NCBI RefSeq assembly: GCF_002008165.1 | Contig: NZ_MRDM01000017.1 | Location: 310,749-374,748, forward strand | Direction: 5' to 3' | Origin: Rhizobium laguerreae | GTDB lineage: Bacteria > Pseudomonadota > Alphaproteobacteria > Rhizobiales > Rhizobiaceae | Length of the DNA: 64,000 bases | In this document: one piece after another, positions 1-7,726 of the stretch | Numbering within the stretch: the stretch's first letter is position 1 | Layout of the letters: each line of letters begins with the position of its first letter | Made by a program: the position numbers and the translations under genes | Notes under the pieces: model-generated | What the model was told of the DNA's origin: nothing | Databases searched by the model: none | The model's input: the letters and a program-made list of their open reading frames with translations, nothing else

Positions 1-1
1 C

Positions 2-310
2 GGCACGGTGTTTTCGGACGGCAAGCCGCGCTTCATCCAGATCAAGGGCATCAACCTCGATGCCGATGTCGGCTCGCACATGATCTATATCACCAATACC
101 GACGTTCCCGGCATGATCGGCTTCATCGGCACGACGCTTGGTGCTGCCGGCGTCAACATTGCCAACTTCCAGCTCGGCCGTGACAAGCAGGGCGGCGACG
201 CCATCGCACTGCTCTATGTCGACGGCAAGGTTGATGACGCCGTGCTTGCTGAGTTGACCGCCCACCAGGCAGTACGCCAGGCAAAACCGCTGACCTTCAA
301 TATCGACTGA
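2..310 (+). CDS. serA: D-3-phosphoglycerate dehydrogenase, C-terminal end (partial)
   Basis: The reading frame is open from the window edge and ends at a TGA, so only about the last 102 residues are visible. They match the C-terminal ACT regulatory domain of SerA: a strand-helix pattern with 'TNTDVPGMIGFIGTTLGAAGVNIANFQLGR' character, a glycine-rich turn, and a final 'LTFNID'. SerA makes the first committed step of serine synthesis, oxidising 3-phosphoglycerate with NAD in the cytosol; the ACT domain usually carries allosteric control by serine. The catalytic and NAD domains lie outside the window. A strong hairpin terminator follows directly. Confidence 0.85.
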   Translation, partial: GTVFSDGKPRFIQIKGINLDADVGSHMIYITNTDVPGMIGFIGTTLGAAGVNIANFQLGRDKQGGDAIALLYVDGKVDDAVLAELTAHQAVRQAKPLTFNID

Positions 311-331
311 GTTTTTCCTCCCAAGGAAATG

Positions 332-365
332 AAAAACCCGGCGCTGGAAACGGCGCCGGGTTTTT
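332..365. terminator. Rho-independent terminator after serA
   Basis: Eight-base-pair GC stem CCCGGCGC (337-344) and GCGCCGGG (353-360) around an 8-nt loop, preceded by five A (332-336) and followed by five T (361-365). The A and T tracts make it work in both directions, so it can also end the convergent small gene at 387-653. Confidence 0.9.
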
Positions 366-386
366 GCTGTTTCAGGAACAGACAAA

Positions 387-653
387 TTAACGGTGCCGAC
401 GTTTCCGGCGGACGAGCCTGCCGAAACGGGCGACATCGTCTTCAGCCTTGGTGCGGTGAAGGAAGGCGAGCCTGCTGCCGTCGAGGCCCTGAAAGAATTC
501 GTCCCAGGAAATTTCTTCCTGTGTTTCCGAGGAAAAATCGACGCGGACGGTTTCGCTATCGCTCGCGTCCTTGATGCGGGCGGGATGGCCACCACGTTCT
601 TCGATCCAGTGTCTGATCCTGCTGTAATCCGTCGTCGTGCCGAACCTGCCCAT
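387..653 (-). CDS. Small conserved hypothetical protein (88 aa)
   Basis: Short, highly charged cytosolic protein starting MGRFGTTTDYSRIRHWIEE and ending in a very basic RRKRRHR tail. The ATG at 653 is chosen because GAGGAGG lies 5-8 nt upstream; an earlier in-frame start would add 23 residues without a good ribosome binding site. Similar small proteins occur in many alphaproteobacteria and, from memory, are sometimes mislabelled as a glucan branching enzyme; nothing here supports an enzyme. It converges on serA and shares the hairpin at 332-365. The overlapping plus-strand frame at 393-788 lacks a ribosome binding site and is taken as a shadow. Confidence 0.65.
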   Translation of the reverse strand: MGRFGTTTDYSRIRHWIEERGGHPARIKDASDSETVRVDFSSETQEEISWDEFFQGLDGSRLAFLHRTKAEDDVARFGRLVRRKRRHR

Positions 654-886
654 GAAACCCTCCTCAGCAACTGGCTTGCGACTTCGATGCCCAGGAATGC
701 ACGATCGAGAGAATTGTTCCATGGTGCCTCAATTATTTTATCGAGGCCCGAGATCGCGATGGCAGATCGCCGCTTTTGCACATTCTGAAGGCGGAAGCCT
801 AAAGTTTAGCCCTGATTATGATTCTGATTTTATTTAACTTTTCCCGGTATAGAGCTGAGATCAGCATCAACCGCACGCGAATTTCC

Positions 887-2971
887 ATGGCCCTCTTGCA
901 GAAGACCGAGCAGACCCAAGCATTAAACGACGACTTCCGGTCATTGTTTGCAACGCATCCGTCGCCGATGTGGGTCTATGATCCGGTAACGCTGCGCTTT
1001 CTCATCGTCAACGCGGCGGCGGCAGTACTTTACGGCTACGGCGCGGACGAGTACCAGCGCATGACGGTTCTGGAGATCCGCCCCGAGCATGAACGGGAGC
1101 GGATGATCGACGCCGTCAGCGGCCGTACCGACATGGAAAAGGCAGAGCGCTGGGTTCACCTCAAGGCGAGCGGCGAGACCTTCGAAGTGCTGACCTATGG
1201 CCGAGAAGTGCGTTTCGAGGGTCGGGCCGCAATCCTGGCAATCGTGCAGGATCGCACCGAGGTCAACGCCGCCAGACGCCAGATGAGCGATACCCGCTCG
1301 CTTCTCGACAGCATCGTCGATAACCTGCCCGTCGGCGTCTTCGTCAAGGACATGGAAGCGGACGGCCTTTACGTTCTCTTCAACGAGGCCTGCGGCGACA
1401 TCGTCGACATGAGGGCGGAGCACGTGGTCGGCCGAACCGACCGGGCGCTGTTTCCTCCTAACCAGACAGACGCCTTCCGCGAGCAGGATCGCCGGGCCTT
1501 CGAAACCAATGCGGCAATCAGCTTCGAGGAGACGATGCTGCGCGCAGATGGCGTGCCGCGCATCCTGCGCACCGTTAAACGCGCCCTGCCGACGCCGGAG
1601 GGCCATGCGCCGCGTTATCTGCTCGGCATCTCGCAGGACGTGACGGAGGAGCGCACCGTCGAGGCAAAGCTTGCCCATCTCGCCATGCACGATTCGCTCA
1701 CCGGCCTGCCGAACCGGGCGGCATTTTCCAGGCGTATCAACCAGCGGGTGGTCGAAGCAACCACCGACAGCCCGATCGCGCTGCTTTATATCGACGTCGA
1801 TCACTTCAAGCATATCAACGACAGCAAGGGACATGCCGCCGGCGACGCGCTGCTTTGCCAGGTGTCGGAGCGGCTGCTGCGGCTGGCGGAGGAGGGCGAT
1901 CTCGTCGCCCGCCTCGGCGGCGACGAATTCGCCCTCGTGCTGGAGCTCGGCGAGCCGGAGCGGGCGGGGCGTTTTGCGCAGCGGCTGCTCAAGGCGCTGA
2001 GCCGTGCCTTCGATCTCGACGGCGCCCGGGAGCATGTCACCTGCAGTATCGGCATCGCCTTGGCGCCCGACCACGCCGGCGACGCGGATGTGCTGATGCG
2101 GCACGCTGATCTGGCGCTCTATGCCGCCAAGGAGAGTGGACGCTCGACCTATCGTTTCTACGAGACGGAAATGCGGCTTGCCGCCGAGCGCCGGCACGTG
2201 ATGACCGCCGAGCTGTGGGAAGCGCTGGAGAAGCGCCAGTTCGAGCTGCATTACCAGCCGATCGTGCAGCTCGACAATGACGGCATCGGCGGCTTCGAGG
2301 CGCTGATCCGCTGGCGCCATCCCAAGCGCGGGCTGGTGGCGCCGATGGAATTCATTCCGCTCGCCGAGGAAACCGGCCTTATTGTGCCGATCGGCGACTG
2401 GGTGATCCGGGAAGCTTGCCGCACGGCTGCCGGCTGGCCCGCCCATCTGAGGATCGCCGTCAATCTCTCCGTCAGCCAGTTTCGGCATGCGAGCCTACTT
2501 TCGACCGTGATCGCGGCGCTCGACGAGACGGGCCTCAATGCCGACCGGCTTGAAATCGAGATCACCGAGTCCGTATTCCTTACCGATGCCGATCAAAGCC
2601 TGCCGCGGCTGCGTGCATTGAAGGAGCTTGGCGTGCATATCGCCATCGACGATTTCGGCACCGGTTATTCGTCGCTGAGCTATCTCCGGTCCTTTCCCTT
2701 CGACAAGATCAAGCTCGACCGCAGCTTCGTTTCGGGCATCGAGACGGATGCCGGTAATCTCGCCATCGTGCGCGCCGTCGTCGGCATCGGCTCCGGCTTC
2801 AGCGCGACGACGCTGGCCGAAGGGATCGAGACGGAGGAGCAATTGCAGAGGCTGCGCGCCGAAGGCTTCAGTGAAGTGCAGGGCTATCTGCTCGGCCGGC
2901 CGATGCCGCAGTACGAGGCGGAGGCGCTGATCCACGGGCGCGCGCTGAAGGCCGCTTCGTCTCTCAGATAG
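887..2971 (+). CDS. PAS-PAS-GGDEF-EAL cyclic-di-GMP signalling protein
   Basis: Predicted cytosolic protein of about 694 aa that makes and/or degrades cyclic di-GMP. Domains in order: PAS at about residues 15-125 (start 'FATHPSPMWVYDPVTLRFLIVNAAA'-like), a second PAS at about 130-255, GGDEF at about 265-430 with an intact RLGGDEFALVL active site, and EAL at about 440-690 with GFEALIRWRHPKRG and DDFGTGYSSLSYL metal-site motifs. Both catalytic signatures look complete, so it may be bifunctional; PAS domains would supply the signal. The start is uncertain: ATG at 887 gives the usual PAS N-terminus, while ATG at 818 adds 23 residues; neither has a clear Shine-Dalgarno. Confidence 0.85.
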   Translation: MALLQKTEQTQALNDDFRSLFATHPSPMWVYDPVTLRFLIVNAAAAVLYGYGADEYQRMTVLEIRPEHERERMIDAVSGRTDMEKAERWVHLKASGETFEVLTYGREVRFEGRAAILAIVQDRTEVNAARRQMSDTRSLLDSIVDNLPVGVFVKDMEADGLYVLFNEACGDIVDMRAEHVVGRTDRALFPPNQTDAFREQDRRAFETNAAISFEETMLRADGVPRILRTVKRALPTPEGHAPRYLLGISQDVTEERTVEAKLAHLAMHDSLTGLPNRAAFSRRINQRVVEATTDSPIALLYIDVDHFKHINDSKGHAAGDALLCQVSERLLRLAEEGDLVARLGGDEFALVLELGEPERAGRFAQRLLKALSRAFDLDGAREHVTCSIGIALAPDHAGDADVLMRHADLALYAAKESGRSTYRFYETEMRLAAERRHVMTAELWEALEKRQFELHYQPIVQLDNDGIGGFEALIRWRHPKRGLVAPMEFIPLAEETGLIVPIGDWVIREACRTAAGWPAHLRIAVNLSVSQFRHASLLSTVIAALDETGLNADRLEIEITESVFLTDADQSLPRLRALKELGVHIAIDDFGTGYSSLSYLRSFPFDKIKLDRSFVSGIETDAGNLAIVRAVVGIGSGFSATTLAEGIETEEQLQRLRAEGFSEVQGYLLGRPMPQYEAEALIHGRALKAASSLR

Positions 2972-3096
2972 GCGTGCTTGCGAGGCAGCTGGGATCAGCC
3001 GCCCGGCGCATGCCGCCTGGCGCTATCAAGCATTCGTCATTTTGAGAAAGGCGGCAGAAGCGGCATAATTGTCGTGGGCTGGAAAGGAGGATGTGT

Positions 3097-3198
3097 ATGA
3101 AACGCTATTCATTCTCGATGATCGGACTGGCGCTCGTAACCGCCATCATCGCCAATCCGGGCATCGCATTCGCCTGTAACAAGCTGATCGGCACCTGA
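3097..3198 (+). CDS. Tiny exported peptide (33 aa)
   Basis: ATG at 3097 lies 6 nt after an excellent GGAAAGGAGG ribosome binding site (an ATG at 3091 is also in frame but too close to it). The peptide starts MKRYSFSM, has a hydrophobic core of about 16 residues (IGLALVTAIIANPGIAFA), and ends CNKLIGT. It looks like a signal peptide followed by almost nothing, or a lipoprotein-like peptide with a Cys after AFA. A UUCG-loop terminator follows within 25 nt, so it is its own transcription unit. Function unknown; resemblance to entericidin-size peptides is only in size and layout. Confidence 0.6.
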   Translation: MKRYSFSMIGLALVTAIIANPGIAFACNKLIGT

Positions 3199-3219
3199 GC
3201 CGCACCCCTGCCTTTCATG

Positions 3220-3245
3220 AGGCGCAGCTTCGGCTGCGCCTTTCT
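3220..3245 (+). terminator. Rho-independent terminator with TTCG tetraloop
   Basis: Stem AGGCGCAGC (3220-3228), loop TTCG, stem GCTGCGCCT (3233-3241), then TTCTT. It closes the transcription unit of the 33-aa peptide and separates it from the channel gene downstream. Confidence 0.85.
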
Positions 3246-3308
3246 TGTGTGAAGCCATTTTTCGACTCGTCACTTTCCGATGTTGCATTGCACTCTAACT
3301 GCACCTGC

Positions 3309-4409
3309 ATGACGGAATTTCTGGACGACATTCGCGCCGGAGGCATCTGGCTCCCCGACTGGCTTGCAAGCGCCGTCATCTTCGCGGCGGTCATCTCAGT
3401 GGGGCTCTTTGCGCATCGCATTCTCTTTCGCTTGCTGACGCGCTTCGTCGAGAGCAAGGATCTCTTCTGGCGCTCCCTCGTCTCCCGGTTAAAACGGGTG
3501 GTGAGACTTGCGATGCTGGCAGCCGCCCTTTCCTTCGGTGCGACGGTCTCGCCGCTGACGGAATATCAGTCGGCGACCGTGCGCCACTTCCTGCTGATCT
3601 TCTTCATCATCCTGGTCGCCTGGATGGCAAAGACCGCCAAGCATATCTGGATGACGGTCTATCTGCGCCAGTTCAAGCTCGACGCCGAGGACAATCTTCT
3701 GGCGCGCAAGCATGTGACGCAGACACGCATCATGGAGCGTGTCATAAACCTGCTGATCGTCGTCATCGCGATTTCAGCCTGCATGATGACCTTCGATGCG
3801 GTCCGGCAATATGGCGTCAGCCTGCTCGCATCTGCAGGCGTTGCCGGTATCGTCGTCGGCCTTGCGCTTCAGCCGGTGCTGAAGAACCTGTTTGCCGGCA
3901 TCCAGCTTGCCATCACCCAGCCGATCCGGATCGACGATGCGTTGCTGGTGGAAGGCGAGTGGGGGCGAGTGGAGGAGATCACTTCGACCTATGTCGTCCT
4001 GCAATTGTGGGACTGGCGGCGTCTTATCTTGCCGCTGAGCTATTTCATCGAGAATCCGTTTCAAAACTGGACGCGCGAAAGTTCAGCGCTGATCGGCACG
4101 GTGATGATCTATCTGGACTACAGCGTGCCTGTCGATGTGGTGCGTGGAAAGGTCGAGGAGATCGCGAAGGCTTCGACGCTGTGGGACCGCCGCGTCGTGA
4201 ATGTCGCCGTCACGGATTTTCGTGAGACGGTCATGGAGATCCGCGTCCTCGTATCGGCATCGAATTCCAACCGCACCTTTGACCTTCGCTGCGAGGTACG
4301 GGAGAAACTGATCGATTTCATCCGCCGCGAATATCCCGAAGCACTTCCGCGCATGCGGGCAGTGATGAGCGAGGCGCCGGCGCGAGATCGCCGTCAAGCG
4401 GCGGAATAG
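3309..4409 (+). CDS. MscS-family mechanosensitive channel
   Basis: Inner-membrane protein of 366 aa. Four or so hydrophobic segments cover residues about 15-200; the pore-lining helix is visible as 'LLASAGVAGIVVGLALQPVLKNLFAGIQLA', followed directly by the beta domain 'ITQPIRIDDALLVEGEWGRVEEITSTYVVLQLWDWRRLILP', typical of MscS. Members open under membrane tension and let solutes out after osmotic downshock. The ATG at 3309 starts just before the first helix region; an ATG at 3249 would add 20 poorly conserved-looking residues and sits only a few bases after the terminator. The C-terminus is cytosolic and mixed alpha/beta. Confidence 0.85.
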   Translation: MTEFLDDIRAGGIWLPDWLASAVIFAAVISVGLFAHRILFRLLTRFVESKDLFWRSLVSRLKRVVRLAMLAAALSFGATVSPLTEYQSATVRHFLLIFFIILVAWMAKTAKHIWMTVYLRQFKLDAEDNLLARKHVTQTRIMERVINLLIVVIAISACMMTFDAVRQYGVSLLASAGVAGIVVGLALQPVLKNLFAGIQLAITQPIRIDDALLVEGEWGRVEEITSTYVVLQLWDWRRLILPLSYFIENPFQNWTRESSALIGTVMIYLDYSVPVDVVRGKVEEIAKASTLWDRRVVNVAVTDFRETVMEIRVLVSASNSNRTFDLRCEVREKLIDFIRREYPEALPRMRAVMSEAPARDRRQAAE

Positions 4410-4628
4410 GATCTATCTCGCAGGCGCCTTCGCATCAGCTTCCATCGGCGTCATGGCCTATGACGCCGCCAAGTTCGGCCGAAAGCCGGCACTTGCGCGC
4501 GGGCGCAATAGTTTCTATATCCGTCGCCCATGAAAGCCGGCGGCCGATCCCGCCGGAAATGCAGGAAATCCGCCACATTCCGAAGTCAGAACGGCGGATC
4601 GAAACAACACAGAATTTGGCAGCACCCG

Positions 4629-5828
4629 TTGAACACACTGGATTTTGACAAGAAGCCGGAAGAGACCCGTGTCGTCGTCGCCATGTCGGGCGGCGTCGAT
4701 TCATCTGTCGTCGCTGGCCTTCTCAAACAGCAGGGTTACGACGTGCTCGGCATTACGCTGCAGCTTTACGATCATGGCGCTGCTGTTCACCGCGCCGGCT
4801 CCTGCTGCGCCGGCCAGGATATCGACGATGCGCGCCGCGTCTGCGAAACGCTCGGCATCCCGCATTACGTGCTCGATTACGAAAAGCGCTTTCGCGAGAC
4901 GGTGATCAACCCCTTCGCCGAAAGCTATGTGGCGGGCGAAACGCCGATCCCTTGCGTATCCTGCAACCAGACCGTCAAATTCGCTGACCTTCTGGCGACC
5001 GCCAAGGAACTTGGCGCCGATGCGCTGGCGACCGGCCACTATATCCGCTCGGGCCTGAACCCTTCTCCCGGAAACCCCGGCCGCCGTGCGCTTTTCCGCC
5101 CGGCCGATGCCGACCGCGACCAGAGCTATTTCCTTTTTGCCACGACGCAGGAACAGATCGATTATCTCCGCTTTCCCCTGGGCGGCCTGCCGAAGGCCGA
5201 GACCCGCAGGCTGGCCGAAGAGATGGGCCTCGTCGTTGCCAAGAAGGCCGACAGCCAGGACATCTGCTTCGTGCCGCAGGGCAAATATTCCGACGTCATC
5301 ACCAAGCTGAAGCCGAATGCGGCGCTCGCCGGCGAGATCGTCCATCTCGATGGTCGCGTGCTCGGCACCCATGAGGGCATCCTGCACTTCACGATCGGCC
5401 AGCGCCGCGGCATCGGCATCGCCACCGGCGAGCCGCTCTACGTCGTCTTTCTCGACGCCCGCTCGCGCCGCGTCATCGTCGGGCCGAAGGAGGCGCTGGA
5501 AACGCACCGCGTCTACCTGCGCGACGTCAACTGGCTGGGCGACGAGACGCTTGCGGAAGCCGCCTCCGGCAAAGGCTTCGCCTGTTACGCCAAGGTCCGA
5601 TCGACACGGGCGCCAGCGCCCGCCGAGCTGCATGTCGATGCAACCGGCATCTATGTCGACCTGACGGTCGGCGAGGCGGGCATCGCGCCCGGCCAGGCCT
5701 GCGCGCTTTATTCGGCGCCCGGCGACAACGCCCGCGTCTTCGGTGGCGGTTTCATCGAACGCTCCGAGCGCGAACCTGCGGCAGAAGCCTGCCTGAAGGC
5801 CCTTTTGGCCAGCCCCGTCGCCGCCTGA
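4629..5828 (+). CDS. mnmA: tRNA-specific 2-thiouridylase MnmA
   Basis: Puts sulfur on U34 of Lys, Glu and Gln tRNAs in the cytosol, using ATP and sulfur relayed from IscS. The PP-loop ATPase motif SGGVDSS is near residue 22, the first catalytic Cys is in the CVSCNQ motif near residue 114, and the conserved DSQDICF motif lies near residue 212. The second catalytic Cys is the one in SQDICF. Length is 399 aa when started at TTG 4629 (LNTLDFDKKPEETRVVVAMSGG), which fits the family; the longer open frame from 4530 adds a basic stretch unlike other MnmA. It lies just upstream of a tRNA gene that is an integration target. Confidence 0.92.
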   Translation: MNTLDFDKKPEETRVVVAMSGGVDSSVVAGLLKQQGYDVLGITLQLYDHGAAVHRAGSCCAGQDIDDARRVCETLGIPHYVLDYEKRFRETVINPFAESYVAGETPIPCVSCNQTVKFADLLATAKELGADALATGHYIRSGLNPSPGNPGRRALFRPADADRDQSYFLFATTQEQIDYLRFPLGGLPKAETRRLAEEMGLVVAKKADSQDICFVPQGKYSDVITKLKPNAALAGEIVHLDGRVLGTHEGILHFTIGQRRGIGIATGEPLYVVFLDARSRRVIVGPKEALETHRVYLRDVNWLGDETLAEAASGKGFACYAKVRSTRAPAPAELHVDATGIYVDLTVGEAGIAPGQACALYSAPGDNARVFGGGFIERSEREPAAEACLKALLASPVAA

Positions 5829-5963
5829 AACCCATAGGTAACGACGGCCGGCAAAGCCCACCGTTTTTCTCGATCATGCGCTTGACACAAAGCCGAAGCG
5901 CACCTTATAAGCCGCTCATCCCACGAACCGGCATCGCTTCGCGAGCGGGTATCGTTGACCAGT

Positions 5964-6040
5964 GGCGGAGTAGCTCAGTAGGTCAGAGCAGAGGAATCAT
6001 AATCCTTGTGTCGGGGGTTCAAATCCCTCCTCCGCTACCA
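5964..6040 (+). tRNA. tRNA-Met (CAT anticodon)
   Basis: 77 nt including an encoded CCA. Cloverleaf: acceptor GGCGGAG/CTCCGCT, D arm GCTC..GAGC, anticodon stem GAGGA/TCCTT with loop ATCATAA (anticodon CAT at 5998-6000), T arm GGGGG/CCCTC with TTCAAAT. A CAT anticodon can be elongator Met or lysidine-modified Ile2; the sequence fits the alphaproteobacterial elongator Met pattern, including the G1-U72 pair. The last 13 nt (6028-6040) are part of the integration core of the 43-kb insert, which leaves the mature tRNA intact. Confidence 0.93.
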
Positions 6041-7595
6041 TCTTTATCACCGACAGATCCGTATCGATCAGGCTAGACAGGTAGCCTTTGATGCCAATTT
6101 CATAAACCTGTCCGTTTTCAGTGGGATAGACCACGACGGCGGCCACGAGCTGCCTAAAAGGGCCGAGCAGTTCAGGCGGCGGTTCTTCTTCGCCTTGGGC
6201 GAGTATGGCGGATAGATTTTCGATGTTCTCTCTGAAACGACGGACTGCCTTCGGCTGAAGCTCAATCACATTGGTTGGCTCTTCGATGCTTTCCAGCAAT
6301 ACCTGCTGCTCGTCGCGCTGTTGACGCAATGGCCCGAGCAGCTCGGAGGCCTCATCTTCTTCGATCAATCCCTTTGACAGCATCCGAACGATCTCGGTGA
6401 TCTCTTTCTTCGCCTCCTCGAGGAGGCGTGCGGCACCGGCGCGATCTCGAAGGGCGCTCGATCGAATGCGCTTTTGCTCGTCTTGATAGGCCGACACGTA
6501 GGCTTCGATGATGCTTGTATCGGCGAATTGTGAGCGCAGCCGGCTCAAAACCAGCGCCTCGATGCGATTCAGATAGTAGCGCCGACTGTTCGAGCAGGTG
6601 CTGGATTCCCGGTGCGTCGAGCATTGAATGCGCCGGCCATTGCGATCGGCGCCAACCAGCGTCATACCGCCTTCGCAGGCTCCGCAACGCAGAAGGCCGG
6701 ATAGGATGCGTTTCGAGCGCGGGGTTTTTGATCCCATCTTCGACGCGTCATCTTTCCGCAGTTGGACCGCATCGAACAGATCCTGTGGGATGATGCGAAG
6801 GTGGGGTGCGTCAACCGTCTCGAGGTCAGCCTCATCGTTCGTGCGAGAAACGCGCCTGCCGGTAGAAGGGTCCTTCACCATGTGCACGCGGTTCCAGACG
6901 ATCCTTCCAGCATAGATAGGATTGCGGAGAATGCCGTTTCCGCGCTGGCCGTTACCGTTGATCGTTGAAGCGTTCCACTGCCTGCCGCGGGGCGCGGGGA
7001 TCCGGTCCCTATTCAAAATGCCGGCGATCGCGCGAGGCGACACACCTGCCGCGTACAGGTCGAACACCCGGCGAATAACCGACGCTTCTTCCTCTATGAT
7101 CTCTAGCTCGCCTGGCTTGCCAGGGACCGGTCGATATCCGTAAGCCTTGCCACCTGCGTTGCGGCCCGAGCGAACCACGCCCATCATGCCACGCTTGACC
7201 TTGCGGGCACCTTCCTCGCGCTGCATCTGCCCGACAATCCCGTACATGCCAATCTGAACAGTATCCATCAGGCCGCCGTTGACGCACTGAAGCTGGATAT
7301 TACGGAACTTGAGCACCTTATGCACGTGCGCCAAGTCGGCGATATCGCGCGATACGCGGTCGGTGGATTCTGTGATCAGAATATCGAAATCGTTCTGCTC
7401 AGCTGCCACCATGAGCTCGGCAAGGCCCGGCCGGCCGAACATCGATGCGCCGGATTTTGCCTTGTCGTAATAAAGGTTGGTGATGACAGCGCCGATGCGC
7501 CCGGCGAAGTCGCGGCAAAGGCTGATCTGATCTTCGACGGATTTATCGGTCTGCAAATCCGTCGAGTACCGGGCGTATATAACGGCACGTTTCAT
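5997..7595 (-). CDS. Large serine recombinase (integrase LSR1), tail fused to antisense tRNA
   Basis: Site-specific recombinase of 532 aa. The N-terminal resolvase domain (about 1-145) has catalytic Ser11 in YARYSTDLQ; then a recombinase DNA-binding domain (about 155-265), a zinc ribbon with Cys pairs around 'CGACEGG' (about 305-345), and a coiled coil (about 370-440). The last 11 residues (EEGFEPPTQGL) are the antisense of the tRNA-Met gene, and the TGA stop is the antisense of U33-C34-A35 in the anticodon loop. Hence the gene runs through attL and borrows its end from the chromosome. Its ATG overlaps the stop of the 44-aa gene upstream (ATGA), so it is coupled to the tape-measure transcription unit. 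Confidence 0.92.
   Translation of the reverse strand: MKRAVIYARYSTDLQTDKSVEDQISLCRDFAGRIGAVITNLYYDKAKSGASMFGRPGLAELMVAAEQNDFDILITESTDRVSRDIADLAHVHKVLKFRNIQLQCVNGGLMDTVQIGMYGIVGQMQREEGARKVKRGMMGVVRSGRNAGGKAYGYRPVPGKPGELEIIEEEASVIRRVFDLYAAGVSPRAIAGILNRDRIPAPRGRQWNASTINGNGQRGNGILRNPIYAGRIVWNRVHMVKDPSTGRRVSRTNDEADLETVDAPHLRIIPQDLFDAVQLRKDDASKMGSKTPRSKRILSGLLRCGACEGGMTLVGADRNGRRIQCSTHRESSTCSNSRRYYLNRIEALVLSRLRSQFADTSIIEAYVSAYQDEQKRIRSSALRDRAGAARLLEEAKKEITEIVRMLSKGLIEEDEASELLGPLRQQRDEQQVLLESIEEPTNVIELQPKAVRRFRENIENLSAILAQGEEEPPPELLGPFRQLVAAVVVYPTENGQVYEIGIKGYLSSLIDTDLSVIKMVAEEGFEPPTQGL
6028..6043. other. Left attachment site (attL core)
   Basis: TCCTCCGCTACCATCT: the tRNA 3' end plus three bases. 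The identical 16-mer recurs at 49020-49035. Left of it is chromosome (tRNA body); right of it is the serine recombinase gene of the insert. This is the junction expected for site-specific integration into the tRNA 3' end. Confidence 0.85.
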
Positions 7596-7726
7596 TTTTT
7601 CTTGGCCTGCTGGTCTTTCGGGGAATTCTCATTAGCAGGATGCGGCGCCATCGCGTCAAGCCGTGCCTGCCGGCGAGCGAGGGCCTTCACGAATTCAATG
7701 AGGGGGGTGTCCGCGGGCGTCGTCAT
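7592..7726 (-). CDS. Small linker protein (44 aa) between tape measure and integrase
   Basis: Encoded on the minus strand as MTTPADTPLIEFVKALARRQ..., ending in QQAKKK. Its ATG overlaps the tape-measure stop by one base (TAATG) and its TGA overlaps the recombinase ATG by four bases (ATGA). Such tight overlaps on both sides support real translation. The sequence is mostly helical and charged, with no recognisable domain. Small proteins in this position of other tail operons are minor tail or chaperone-like proteins, but nothing here proves that. Confidence 0.6.
   Translation of the reverse strand: MTTPADTPLIEFVKALARRQARLDAMAPHPANENSPKDQQAKKK

Noticed and set aside
941..2488. Long antisense frame (515 aa) across the PAS-GGDEF-EAL gene
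   Set aside because: It is the codon shadow of a GC-rich gene; the sense frame has intact domain motifs and the antisense one has none. Similar shadows at 4701-5861, 24291-25373 and 59499-60920 were left out for the same reason.
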